A DNA stretch of 62,557 bases from Micromonospora chalcea (GTDB taxonomy: Bacteria; Actinomycetota; Actinomycetes; Mycobacteriales; Micromonosporaceae): positions 1 to 62,557 of the forward strand of contig NZ_MAGP01000119.1 in NCBI RefSeq assembly GCF_002926165.1. Direction: 5' to 3'. Position numbers and translations under genes: made by a program. Position 1 is the stretch's first letter, and each line of letters begins with the position of its first letter. Shown here piece after piece: positions 33,144 through 41,370 of the stretch. The notes under the pieces were generated by a model that did no database searches, was not told the DNA's origin, and worked only from the letters and a program-made list of their open reading frames with translations.

Positions 33144-34028
33144 TCATGACGAGGCGGACTCCCCTGCTGTCTCTCGCGCGCCCCGGGGGACACGCAGTGC
33201 TCTGGCGGAAGAATACAGGCAGACGGCGGCCGCCGCAGCCAGGTTCAGGCTCTCCGCGCGCCCGTGCAGCGGCACCCGGACCCGGGCGTCGGCGGCGCGG
33301 GTCAGCTCGTCGGGCAGGCCGTGGGCCTCCGATCCGAACAGCCAGGCTGTCGGTGCGGCCAGCCTTCCCGCGTCGGCGAGGTCGTGCAGGTCGCTGTCGC
33401 CGTACCCGGTGGTGGCGAAGATCTTCAGGCCCGCGGCCCGCAGCGCCTCGACGGCGGCGAGCGGGTCGGCGGCGCGCACCACGTCGACGTGGAAGAGGCT
33501 GCCGGCGGAGGCCCGCACGCACTTGCCGTTGTAGGGGTCGACCGCCTCGCCCGCGAACACCACGGCGCCCGCGCCCGCCGCGTCGGCGGTGCGCAGCACG
33601 GTGCCGGCGTTGCCCGGGTCGCGGATCCCGGCGAGCACCGCGACCAGTCGCGGTCCGCGCGCCACGGCCTGCGCCAGGGGTACGTCGAGGTGCCGGCACA
33701 CCGCCACCAGTCCCTGCGGCGCGACCGTCTCGGCCAGCGCGGCCAGCGCGTCGTCGGTCACCTCGGAGACGGGCACGTCGGCCCGGGCGGCGGTGGCGGC
33801 GAGGTCGGCGTACCTGTCGAGCGCCGCCGGGGTGCCGAACAGCTCGACCACGGTGCCGGCGCGGGCCAGCGCCTCCCGGACCGCCTGCGGCCCCTCGGCC
33901 AGGAACCGGCCGGCCTGGTCGCGGTCGCGCCGGCGGTGCAGCCGGCGGGCCGCCACGACCCTGGGGGTACGCGGGGTGAACGGTCCGGGAACGGCGTCGA
34001 GACGCCTCCCCTGCGAATGTGACTGCAT
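33144..34028 (-). CDS. TrmH-family (SpoU) RNA 2'-O-methyltransferase
   Basis: A SAM-dependent methyltransferase of 294 residues that modifies rRNA or tRNA. The N-terminal substrate-binding domain has FLAEGPQAVREAL (about 43-55). The SPOUT domain has the three family motifs IRDPGNAGTVLRTADAAGA (motif 1), LFGSEAHGLP (motif 2) and SLNLAAAAAVCLY (motif 3). It follows rplT by 32 bases in the same direction. The target nucleotide is unknown; an rlmB- or 23S-type activity is the usual annotation. Confidence 0.92.
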   Translation of the reverse strand: MQSHSQGRRLDAVPGPFTPRTPRVVAARRLHRRRDRDQAGRFLAEGPQAVREALARAGTVVELFGTPAALDRYADLAATAARADVPVSEVTDDALAALAETVAPQGLVAVCRHLDVPLAQAVARGPRLVAVLAGIRDPGNAGTVLRTADAAGAGAVVFAGEAVDPYNGKCVRASAGSLFHVDVVRAADPLAAVEALRAAGLKIFATTGYGDSDLHDLADAGRLAAPTAWLFGSEAHGLPDELTRAADARVRVPLHGRAESLNLAAAAAVCLYSSARALRVPRGARETAGESASS

Positions 34029-34060
34029 GGGAGACGCCTCGATCTGCCGTACGGGGTGGG

Positions 34061-34453
34061 TCAGGCGGCCTGAGCCGCGGCGCCACCGGTGCCCTCGGCC
34101 GCCACGGCGGCGCGGGCCAGCTCGACGATCGCCGCGAACGAGGCGGCGTCGTTGACGGCCATGTCGGCCAGGATCTTCCGGTCGACCTCGATGCCGGCCA
34201 GGCGCAGGCCCTGGATCAGCCGGTTGTAGGTCAGGCCGTTGGCCCGGGCGCCGGCGTTGATCCGCTGGATCCAGAGCTGCCGGAAGTCGCCCTTGCGGTC
34301 GCGACGGTCCCGGTAGGAGTACTGCATCGAGTGCAGCACCTGCTCCTTGGCCTTGCGGTACAGCCGGGAGCGCTGACCGCGGTAACCGCTCGCGGTCTCC
34401 AGCAGGGTACGACGCTTCTTCTGGGCGTTCACAGCCCGCTTGACGCGTGCCAT
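34061..34453 (-). CDS. rplT: 50S ribosomal protein L20
   Basis: A basic 23S-binding protein of 130 residues, needed early in large-subunit assembly. It starts MARVKRAVNAQKKRR and contains RGQRSRLYRKAKEQV and LWIQRINAGARANGL, all family hallmarks. The C-terminus is Ala/Gly-rich and about 10 residues longer than usual. It is the third gene of the standard infC-rpmI-rplT operon. Confidence 0.98.
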   Translation of the reverse strand: MARVKRAVNAQKKRRTLLETASGYRGQRSRLYRKAKEQVLHSMQYSYRDRRDRKGDFRQLWIQRINAGARANGLTYNRLIQGLRLAGIEVDRKILADMAVNDAASFAAIVELARAAVAAEGTGGAAAQAA

Positions 34454-34485
34454 CTCAACTCCTTCTTCGGTTCAGGTGGCTCGCG

Positions 34486-34680
34486 TCAGCGGCCGAGCAG
34501 CTTCTTGATGCGCTTGACGTCGGCCTTGGCCAGCTCGACGGTGCCGGTCAGCCGACGGGTCTGGGTGCTGGGCTTCTTCTCCAGGTTGTGGCGAAGGCCG
34601 GCCTGCTGGGCAACGATCTTGCCCTTGCCGGTCACCTTGACCCGCTTGCCCATACCCGTGTGGCTCTTCATCTTCGGCAT
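34486..34680 (-). CDS. rpmI: 50S ribosomal protein L35
   Basis: A small basic protein of 64 residues, beginning MPKMKSHTGMGKRVKVTGKG and ending KADVKRIKKLLGR. It lies between infC (19 bases) and rplT (32 bases), the standard order. The ATG at 34680 gives the full family length. Confidence 0.98.
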   Translation of the reverse strand: MPKMKSHTGMGKRVKVTGKGKIVAQQAGLRHNLEKKPSTQTRRLTGTVELAKADVKRIKKLLGR

Positions 34681-34699
34681 TGGAACGTCTTCTCCCCTG

Positions 34700-35365
34700 T
34701 TACTGGCCGCTGGTCTCAGCGGTCGTACCGGTCTCGCCGGCTGCTGCGGTGTCGCCGGCCGCCGGGGTCTCGCCGGCCGGAGCGGCCGGTTCCTCCGCGG
34801 CCCGGTCGCGCGGTCCACCGCGGGACGCCGTGGCGGCGACCGCGGAGGCCTTGACGGCCCGGTGCGGAGCGAGAACCATGATCATGTTGCGGCCGTCCTG
34901 CTTCGGAGCGGCCTCGACGTATCCCAGGTCCGTGATCTCGGACTCGAGCCGGCGCAGGAGCCGGTAACCCAGCTCCGGGCGGCTCTGCTCCCGACCGCGG
35001 AACATGATCGTCACCTTGACCTTGTCGCCGGCCTTGAGGAACCGCACCACGTGACCCTTCTTGGTCTCGTAGTCGTGCGGGTCGATCTTCGGCCGGAGCT
35101 TCATCTCCTTGATGACGGTCTGCTGCTGGTTACGCCGCGCTTCGCGCGCCTTGAGTGCGCTCTCGTACTTGAACTTGCCGAAGTCCATGAGCTTGCACAC
35201 CGGCGGGCGCGCCATCGGCGCAACCTCGACCAGGTCCAGGTCGACGTCCGCGGCCAGCTGCAGGGCGCGCTCAAGCGGGACGATGCCCACCTGCTCACCC
35301 TCAGGGCCGACCAGTCGGACCTCACGTGCCCGGATCTGCTCGTTCACGCGTGGTTCGACGCTGAT
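34700..35365 (-). CDS. infC: Translation initiation factor IF-3, probable ATC start
   Basis: Binds the 30S subunit and checks start-codon pairing. From ATC at 35365 the protein has 221 residues. The N-terminus ISVEPRVNEQIRAREVRLVG aligns with the family opening (ISxExRINExIRxxEVRL in M. tuberculosis), whereas the first ordinary start (GTG at 35347) would cut it off. AGGAGG (35370-35375) lies four bases before the ATC. IF-3 discriminates against such codons, the basis of its known autoregulation. The GREQSRPELGYRLL block is typical. The Ala/Thr/Glu-rich C-terminal tail of about 50 residues is extra. Confidence 0.95.
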   Translation of the reverse strand: MSVEPRVNEQIRAREVRLVGPEGEQVGIVPLERALQLAADVDLDLVEVAPMARPPVCKLMDFGKFKYESALKAREARRNQQQTVIKEMKLRPKIDPHDYETKKGHVVRFLKAGDKVKVTIMFRGREQSRPELGYRLLRRLESEITDLGYVEAAPKQDGRNMIMVLAPHRAVKASAVAATASRGGPRDRAAEEPAAPAGETPAAGDTAAAGETGTTAETSGQ

Positions 35366-35433
35366 GGGGCCTCCTCGAGTCGAGTCTCCTACGGTGCCGA
35401 CTCCGCGGGCTCCCGGGCGGGAGCCGACCCGGA

Positions 35434-35463
35434 AAGCAGAAGGCCCCGGCGTATGCCAGGGCC
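35434..35463 (-). terminator. Attenuator-like hairpin in the infC leader
   Basis: On the minus strand a 9-bp stem with one G-U pair (35463-35455 with 35450-35442, loop of 4) is followed by TTCTGCTTT (35441-35433), the layout of an intrinsic terminator. It lies inside the long leader, about 70-100 bases before the infC start. A second perfect 8-bp hairpin (35408-35425) comes next and could be part of an alternative fold. The rest of the 35366-35672 gap is the leader and the promoter listed below. Confidence 0.55.
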
Positions 35464-35628
35464 CACTCGACCGGTCGGCACGATCACAGGATCGCGCATC
35501 CGGCGCCGGGACGTGCCCGAAACCGGGGACCGGACCCGGCCACCGTGGCGGCGACTCGGGTGGGAGCGGGCGCTCCGCTTCACGACCGCCCGCGCGTCAG
35601 GGACGGGGGCAGTCTGGTCGACTCCGCA

Positions 35629-35658
35629 ACACTACACCCTCGGCCCAGGCCCGCCCAA
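35629..35658 (-). promoter_or_regulatory. infC operon promoter candidate
   Basis: On the minus strand TTGGGC (35653-35658) and TAGTGT (35629-35634) are 18 bases apart. A start near 35622 would give a leader of about 257 bases before the ATC start codon, long enough to contain the attenuator-like hairpin. Confidence 0.45.
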
Positions 35659-35672
35659 ACCGGGCTCGCTGG

Positions 35673-36146
35673 TCAGCGGGGTGCCGACTGGCCGGCGGAC
35701 AGCGCCGCCAGATGCGCCTGGTGCAGCCGGCGCAACGCGCGGACCGCCTCGACCGCGCTCTCCTTGTCGGCGGCCTGCAACGCGACCATCGGCAGCAGGT
35801 CGTCGTCGTGCAGCTCCAGGCTGGCCCACGGGGCGCCCCTGTCGAACCGGACCCCGCGGATCACCTCCCACGGCAGCTCGTACGAGCTGAACACGTTGCG
35901 CACCCGGACGCCCTTGGCGTCGGCGACCACGCGCGGGCGGGTGAACAGCAGGAAGCCGAGCGCACCGAACACGCCCAGGCCGATCATGGCGAACTGGTCG
36001 CCGCGCTGGAACGTGCCGTAGCCGTTGCCGGTGGCGCCGGTCAGCGACGTCGCGACGAGGCTGAACACGACGAACAGCGTGACGGCCGACACCCAGCAGA
36101 CGACCCGGACGCGGCGGGGTCGCACGGTCACCACGGAATCGCTCAC
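35673..36146 (-). CDS. Membrane protein with PH-like domain
   Basis: A protein of 157 residues. Two hydrophobic segments (about 15-35 and 50-68) are followed by a bacterial PH-like domain with RVVADAKGVRVRNVFSSYELPWEVIRGVRF (about 72-105). The pattern of two helices plus a PH domain is common in actinobacteria; the role is unknown. GTG at 36146 overlaps the stop of the exporter gene (GTGA), so it is the tail end of the rib-his transcript. Confidence 0.75.
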   Translation of the reverse strand: MSDSVVTVRPRRVRVVCWVSAVTLFVVFSLVATSLTGATGNGYGTFQRGDQFAMIGLGVFGALGFLLFTRPRVVADAKGVRVRNVFSSYELPWEVIRGVRFDRGAPWASLELHDDDLLPMVALQAADKESAVEAVRALRRLHQAHLAALSAGQSAPR

Positions 36147-37105
36147 CCGACCAGTCTGCCATCCGGTTCGCGCGCATCTTCGGCCGCCACACGGTCCGGG
36201 CCGCGCCGGCGCAGGCTGGTGACCACCACGGCGAGCAGCGTGAGCAGGGCGCCGGCCAGCACCGGCAGCCGCACGCCGGGCCCGCCGGGCAGGACCAGGT
36301 CCAGCAGCAGCGCGCCACCGAGCTGCCCGGCCACCAGCGCCAGGCCGGTGCGCAGCACCCCGGCGGCGCGTACGCCGACCAGCAGGGAGAGCACGATGCC
36401 GACGCCGAGCAGGCCGCCGACGTAGAGCCACCACTGGCCGGGCCAGCGGGGCTGGCTCGCGAGCGCGCCGGTCAGCGCCGCCACCGCGCCGATCACCACG
36501 GTGCTGACCGCGAAGTTGACGGCGAGCCCGGCGGCCGGGCCCACGGTGGCGGCGACCCGGCCGTTGAGCGCGGACTGCGTCGCCACCGCCAGCCCGCCCA
36601 GGACGCAGAGCAGCACCAGCCCGACCGCCAGTTCGCCGACCGGGCGGCCGAGCTGGGCGAGCGCGACCGCGCCGACGCCGAGCACCGCCCCGCCGACGCG
36701 GGGCACGGTGAGCGGCATCCGCCCGGTCGCGGCCAGCCCGGCCCGGTCCACCGCCAGGCCGCCGAGGCTGCCACCGGCCACCTGGGCGATGGTGAACACC
36801 GCCACCCCGAGCACGGGCACCACCACCGGCGCGACCAGCACGATCACCGCACCGCCCACCCCGCCCAGGTAGGTCCACCAGGGCAGGCCGGAGCGGCGCA
36901 ACGCGGCCAGCCCGGCGCGCATCGACGGCAACGCCACGATCCCGGCCAGCACCAGCAGGCAGCCGCCGAGGTTGTTGACGACCGCGCCGAGGACCGGGGC
37001 GCCGGTCCGCTCCCCCATCTCGGCGTTGACCACGCCCTGGGCGGCGGAGGCCACACCACCGGCCACGACCACCGCGAGCGCGGCCGGGAGCGGCAGCGGC
37101 CTCAC
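36143..37105 (-). CDS. DMT-superfamily transporter, YdcZ (DUF606) type
   Basis: An inner-membrane protein of 320 residues with about ten hydrophobic segments arranged as two YdcZ-like halves (about 5-145 and 155-300). Each begins with a VNxxxG / LNGRVAATVG motif. The substrate is unknown; the superfamily exports small metabolites. GTG at 37105 overlaps the hisG stop, so it is co-translated with the histidine genes, with no obvious metabolic reason. Confidence 0.8.
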   Translation of the reverse strand: MRPLPLPAALAVVVAGGVASAAQGVVNAEMGERTGAPVLGAVVNNLGGCLLVLAGIVALPSMRAGLAALRRSGLPWWTYLGGVGGAVIVLVAPVVVPVLGVAVFTIAQVAGGSLGGLAVDRAGLAATGRMPLTVPRVGGAVLGVGAVALAQLGRPVGELAVGLVLLCVLGGLAVATQSALNGRVAATVGPAAGLAVNFAVSTVVIGAVAALTGALASQPRWPGQWWLYVGGLLGVGIVLSLLVGVRAAGVLRTGLALVAGQLGGALLLDLVLPGGPGVRLPVLAGALLTLLAVVVTSLRRRGPDRVAAEDAREPDGRLVG

Positions 37106-37947
37106 AGGCGGCAGGCGTGGATGTTGGTGACCAGGATCGCGCGGGCGCCCAGCTCGTACAGCTCGTCCATGATCCGGTGCACGTCGTCGCGGAGCACCAT
37201 CGCCTGCACCGCGACCCAGCCCTCCCGGTGCAGCGGCGAGACCGTCGGCGACTCGATGCCGGGGGTCAGCGAGCTGGCCCGGTCGAGCAGGCCGGCCGGT
37301 ACGTCGTAGGCGAGCATCACGTAGCGCCGGGCGACCAGGACGCCGTGCAGCCGGCGCAGCAGCTGCTCGTGCTGGGTGCCGCCGGGCGTGCCGGCGCGGC
37401 GGACCAGCACCGCCGAGGAACGCAGCAGCGGCTCGCCGAACACCACCAGGCCGGCCTGGCGCAGCGTCGCGCCGGTCTCCACCACGTCGGCGACCACGTC
37501 GGCCACGCCGAGGCGGATGGCGTTCTCCACCGCGCCGTCCAGGCGGATCACGTCGGCCTTGACGCCCAGCTCGGCCAGGTGCCGCTCGACCAGACCCGGG
37601 TACGCGGTGGCGATCCGGTGCCCGCCCAGATCCCGGACGTCGTCCACGTCCTGCGGGCGTGCGGCGAACCGGAAGGTGGCCTGGGCGAAGGCGAGGTCCA
37701 CCACCTCCTCGGCCGGAGCGCCGGAGTCGATCAGCAGGTCCCGCCCGGTGATGCCGACGTCGAGGTCACCGGAGCCGACGTAGGTGGCGATGTCCTTGGG
37801 GCGCAGGTAGAAGAACTCGATGTCGTTGGGCTCGTCCCGGCAGACCAGGTCCTTCGGGTCGGTGCGCTGGCGGTAGCCCGCCTCGCGCAGCATCTGGGCC
37901 GCCTTCTCGGCCAGAGCGCCCTTGTTGGGTACTGCGACACGCAGCAT
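37102..37947 (-). CDS. hisG: ATP phosphoribosyltransferase (long form)
   Basis: First step of histidine synthesis: ATP + PRPP to phosphoribosyl-ATP. At 281 residues it is the long, HisZ-independent form. The catalytic part has RVAVPNKGAL, GITGRDLL and the PRPP loop region near DVVETGATLRQAGL (about 160-173). The last 75 residues are the ACT-like histidine-sensing domain. It is preceded by hisE at 43 bases, the usual actinobacterial pair. Confidence 0.96.
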   Translation of the reverse strand: MLRVAVPNKGALAEKAAQMLREAGYRQRTDPKDLVCRDEPNDIEFFYLRPKDIATYVGSGDLDVGITGRDLLIDSGAPAEEVVDLAFAQATFRFAARPQDVDDVRDLGGHRIATAYPGLVERHLAELGVKADVIRLDGAVENAIRLGVADVVADVVETGATLRQAGLVVFGEPLLRSSAVLVRRAGTPGGTQHEQLLRRLHGVLVARRYVMLAYDVPAGLLDRASSLTPGIESPTVSPLHREGWVAVQAMVLRDDVHRIMDELYELGARAILVTNIHACRL

Positions 37948-37990
37948 GGGAGTGCTCCTTCGTTCGATCGGATGATCAGCGGACGGGCAC

Positions 37991-38254
37991 TCACAGATGT
38001 CGGTAGACGTCCTTCAGTTCCAGACCGGTCGCGAGCATCAGCACCTGCGCCTGGTAGAGCAGCTGGGAGATCTCCTCGGCGGCCCGCTCCGGGCCCTCGT
38101 GCTCGGCGGCCATCCACGACTCGGCCGCCTCCTCGACGACCTTCTTGCCGATGAAGTGCACGCCCTTCGCGAGCGCGTCGACCGTGCCCGAGCCCGGGGT
38201 GCCGGCGGCGGCCTTGGCCTGCAGCTCGGCGAACAACTCCTCGAACGTCTTCAC
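37991..38254 (-). CDS. hisE: Phosphoribosyl-ATP pyrophosphatase
   Basis: Second step of histidine synthesis. An 87-residue all-alpha MazG-like protein with FEELFAELQAKAA, VHFIGKKVVEEAAESWMAAE (the Mg2+-binding EExxE helix) and LLYQAQVLMLA. The start is GTG at 38254 and matches the family length. It lies 44 bases after ribH, continuing the riboflavin transcript. Confidence 0.95.
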   Translation of the reverse strand: MKTFEELFAELQAKAAAGTPGSGTVDALAKGVHFIGKKVVEEAAESWMAAEHEGPERAAEEISQLLYQAQVLMLATGLELKDVYRHL

Positions 38255-38298
38255 GGAAGGCGATTCTTCCAGCCGCTGCTGGTGACGGGCCGGGTGGG

Positions 38299-38796
38299 TC
38301 AGGCGAAGCCGACGCGGTGGGCGGACTGGGCGTCGAGGGCGCGCACGGCCAGCGCGGCGTCCAGCGCGGCCACCGTCGCCGACCAGCCCTTGTCCTCGGC
38401 CGAGCCGGGCAGCGCGGCCCGGTCCCGGGCCTGCTCGACGGTGTCCACCGTCAGCACCCCGTGCGCCACCGGCTTGCCCTCGTCCAGCGCCACCCGGGTC
38501 AGCCCCTCGGTGACCGACTGGCAGACGTAGTCGAAGTGCGCCGTCGCGCCGCGTACCACGACGCCGAGCGCTACCACCACGTCGAAGCGGCGGGCCATCG
38601 CCTGGGCCACCACCGGCAGCTCCACCGAGCCGGCCACCCGGGCCACCACGGCCCGCGCCCCGCACGCCTGCGCGGCGGCCACCGCCCGCTCGGTCATGTG
38701 GTCGGTCAGCTCGCCGTGCCAGCGGGCGGCCACCACGCCGACAGTCATGCCGGCGGCGTCCACCGCGCTCACGCCCGGCTCCCCGAAACCCGCCAT
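38299..38796 (-). CDS. ribH: 6,7-dimethyl-8-ribityllumazine synthase
   Basis: Penultimate step of riboflavin synthesis, forming the lumazine from the pyrimidine and dihydroxybutanone phosphate. The chain has 165 residues. It shows VVAARWHGELT, VAGSVELPVVAQ and the GVVVRGATAHFDYV block with its catalytic histidine (about residue 97). The start is taken as ATG 38796 with GGAG upstream; a GTG at 38820 inside ribBA is the alternative. Confidence 0.95.
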   Translation of the reverse strand: MAGFGEPGVSAVDAAGMTVGVVAARWHGELTDHMTERAVAAAQACGARAVVARVAGSVELPVVAQAMARRFDVVVALGVVVRGATAHFDYVCQSVTEGLTRVALDEGKPVAHGVLTVDTVEQARDRAALPGSAEDKGWSATVAALDAALAVRALDAQSAHRVGFA

Positions 38797-38800
38797 CGCC

Positions 38801-40066
38801 CTACGCTCCGATCTCGTCACCGGCGACCGGGCGGCCCATCGGCGCCTCGGTCACCTCGTCCAGTCCGTCCAGCAGGTGACCCATCCGGTCCCGCTTGGTG
38901 CGCAGGTAGCGCACGTTCTCCGGGTTGGACCGCACGGGCAGCCCCTCCCGGCCGGTCACGGTGAGCCCGTACCCCTCCAGCCCGGCCCGCTTGGCCGGGT
39001 TGTTCGTCAGCAGCCGCATCGAGCGGACGCCCAGGTCGTAGAGGATCTGCGCGCCGGTGCCGTAGTCGCGGGCATCGGCCGGCAGGCCCAGGTCGAGGTT
39101 CGCGTCCACGGTGTCGCGGCCCTGGTCCTGGAGCTGGTACGCCTGCAGCTTGTGCAGCAGGCCGATGCCCCGGCCCTCGTGCCCGCGCACGTAGAGGACC
39201 ACGCCGCGGCCCTCGGCCGCGACCCGGGCCAGCGCGGCCTGCAACTGCGGCCCGCAGTCGCAGCGCAGCGAGCCGAACACGTCGCCGGTGAGGCACTCGG
39301 AGTGCACCCGCACCAGCACGTCCCTCCCGTCGCCGAGCTCGCCCATGACCAGCGCGACGTGCTCGGCCGGGTCGTGCTCGGCGCGGTAGCCGAGCGCCTT
39401 GAACACGCCGTACGGGGTGGGCATGCGCGCCTCGGCGGCCAGCTCGACCTGCTTCTCGGTACGCCGCCGGTAGGCGATCAGGTCCGCGATGGTGACCAGC
39501 GTCAGGCCGTGCTCGGCGCAGAACTTCTCCAGGTCCGGCAGGCGCATCATGGTGCCGTCGTCGTTCACCAGCTCGCACAGCACCCCGGCCGGGCGCAGCC
39601 CGGCCATCCGGGTCAGGTCCACCGCCGCCTCGGTGTGCCCGGGTCGGCGCAGCACCCCGCCGGCGCGGGCGCGCAGCGGCACCACGTGGCCGGGCCGGGC
39701 CAGGTCGGTCGGGTCGGTGGCGGCGTCGGCGAGCAGCCGGATGGTGTGCGACCGGTCGGCGGCCGAGATGCCGGTGCTGACGCCCTCCCGGGCGTCCACC
39801 GTCACGGTGTACGCGGTGCCCCGCCGGTCCTGGTTGGTGTGGTGCATCGGCGGCAGGTCCAGCCGGTCGCACTCGTCCTCGGTCAGCGGCACGCAGATGT
39901 AGCCGGAGGTGTAGCGGACCATGAACGCGACCAGCTCCGGGGTGGCCAGCTCGGCCGCGAAGATCAGGTCGCCCTCGTTCTCGCGGTCCTCGTCGTCGAC
40001 CACGACCACGGGGCGCCCGGCGGCGATGTCCGCCACCGCCTGCTCGATCGAACCGAAAGTGGTCAT
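38801..40066 (-). CDS. ribBA: Bifunctional dihydroxybutanone-phosphate synthase / GTP cyclohydrolase II
   Basis: Supplies both precursors of riboflavin. The 421-residue fusion has an N-terminal RibB part (1-205; DDEDRENEGDLIFAAE metal loop, ARPGHVVPL) and a C-terminal RibA part with the zinc cysteines in SECLTGDVFGSLRCDCG (about residues 262-278) and RGHEGRGIGL. GGAGG lies 7 bases before ATG 40066. It overlaps ribM by four bases. Confidence 0.96.
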   Translation of the reverse strand: MTTFGSIEQAVADIAAGRPVVVVDDEDRENEGDLIFAAELATPELVAFMVRYTSGYICVPLTEDECDRLDLPPMHHTNQDRRGTAYTVTVDAREGVSTGISAADRSHTIRLLADAATDPTDLARPGHVVPLRARAGGVLRRPGHTEAAVDLTRMAGLRPAGVLCELVNDDGTMMRLPDLEKFCAEHGLTLVTIADLIAYRRRTEKQVELAAEARMPTPYGVFKALGYRAEHDPAEHVALVMGELGDGRDVLVRVHSECLTGDVFGSLRCDCGPQLQAALARVAAEGRGVVLYVRGHEGRGIGLLHKLQAYQLQDQGRDTVDANLDLGLPADARDYGTGAQILYDLGVRSMRLLTNNPAKRAGLEGYGLTVTGREGLPVRSNPENVRYLRTKRDRMGHLLDGLDEVTEAPMGRPVAGDEIGA

Positions 40067-40758
40067 GCCACTGCCTCCGAGTACGTCGCCGGGATCGGGG
40101 CGGGCGCGGTCGCGACGGCCCGGGAGGTGCGCCACCAGCTGTACAGGCCGGCCGCGCAGAACGCGCCGTAGACCAGGTACATGGCGGCCGACGGGTAGAA
40201 GCCGCCGCGCAGCAGCAGCGGCACGCCGACCGCGTCGACGGCGATCCAGATCAGCCAGAACTCGACCCAGCCGCGGGCCATGCCGTACGTGGCGAGCAGG
40301 CTGCCGACCAGGATCCAGGCATCAGGCAGCGGCCCCCACGAGCCGAGCGCGGCGAGCACCGGGTACGCGGCGGCGGTGCCGACGACGGCGGCCACGAGCA
40401 GGCCGAGCCGCTCCGTCCAGGTGGCCCAGCGCGGCACCACGGCCGGCTCGTCCCCGCCACCGGCACGCCGGTTGCGCGACCAGCGCCACCAGCCGTACAC
40501 GCTGACGGCGAAGAAGAAGACCTGCCGGCCGGCCTGGCCGTAGAGGTCGTGCGCCTGCGGGGTGACGAAGACACCGCCGAGGAACACGGTGAGCAGCAGC
40601 GCGTTGCCGATCATGCCGACCGGCCAGGCCCACACCACCCGGCGCAGCCCGAGCAGCGCCGAGGCGAGCCCGAAGCCGTTGCCGACGATCTCCCGGACCA
40701 GCACCGGCGAGCCGGCCACGTGCACCTGGGCGTCGAGCAGCCAGCCGAGCGGGCCCAT
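40063..40758 (-). CDS. ribM: PnuC-family transporter, probably riboflavin transporter RibM
   Basis: A membrane protein of 231 residues with seven or eight hydrophobic helices and the PnuC-family WxxWxR (YGWWRWSRN, about 88-96) and WxxVDAVGVPLL motifs. PnuC members carry nicotinamide riboside, but those in FMN-riboswitch operons of actinobacteria (RibM/PnuX) carry riboflavin. Its position between ribE and ribBA supports the second reading. ATG at 40758 overlaps the ribE stop (TGATG). Confidence 0.85.
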   Translation of the reverse strand: MGPLGWLLDAQVHVAGSPVLVREIVGNGFGLASALLGLRRVVWAWPVGMIGNALLLTVFLGGVFVTPQAHDLYGQAGRQVFFFAVSVYGWWRWSRNRRAGGGDEPAVVPRWATWTERLGLLVAAVVGTAAAYPVLAALGSWGPLPDAWILVGSLLATYGMARGWVEFWLIWIAVDAVGVPLLLRGGFYPSAAMYLVYGAFCAAGLYSWWRTSRAVATAPAPIPATYSEAVA

Positions 40759-41369
40759 CACCGCACGCTTCCCGCGCCGCGGTCGCCGAGCAGCCGTTCG
40801 ACGTACTTGGCCAGCACGTCGACCTCCAGGTTGACCGGGTCGCCGACCTGCTTCGTGCCGAGCACGGTGAGCTTGAGCGTGGTGGGGATCAGGCCGACCG
40901 AGAACCAGTCGTCGCCCGCCTCGGCGACGGTCAGCGACACGCCGTCGACGGTGATCGAGCCCTTCTCCACCACGTACCGGGCCAGCCCGTCGGGCAGCCG
41001 GAACCGGACCGTCTCCCACTGCGCGGCCGGCTCCCGGGCGACGATCTCGCCGACGCCGTCGACGTGGCCCTGCACCAGGTGCCCGCCGAGGCGGCTGTTG
41101 AGCGCGGCGGCGCGTTCCAGGTTGACCGGGTCGCCGGGGCGCAGCGCCCCCAGCGCGGTGCGGCGCAGCGTCTCGCCCATCACGTCGGCGGTGAACACCC
41201 CGCCGTCGACGTCGACAACGGTCAGGCAGACGCCGTTCACCGCGATGGAGTCGCCGTGCCGGGCGTCCGAGGTGACGAGCGGGCCACGGATGGCGACCAG
41301 GGCGGAGTCGTCGCCGGTCTCGGTGCTCCGGACGATCTCGCCCAGCTCCTCGACGATGCCGGTGAACAT
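40758..41369 (-). CDS. ribE: Riboflavin synthase, alpha chain
   Basis: Dismutates two lumazines to riboflavin. The 203 residues form two repeated lumazine-binding barrels, with MFTGIVEELGE at the start and GVCLTVVDVDG / GVSLTVAEAGDD at matching points in the two halves. It follows ribD after one base and overlaps ribM. Confidence 0.96.
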   Translation of the reverse strand: MFTGIVEELGEIVRSTETGDDSALVAIRGPLVTSDARHGDSIAVNGVCLTVVDVDGGVFTADVMGETLRRTALGALRPGDPVNLERAAALNSRLGGHLVQGHVDGVGEIVAREPAAQWETVRFRLPDGLARYVVEKGSITVDGVSLTVAEAGDDWFSVGLIPTTLKLTVLGTKQVGDPVNLEVDVLAKYVERLLGDRGAGSVR

Positions 41370-41370
41370 G

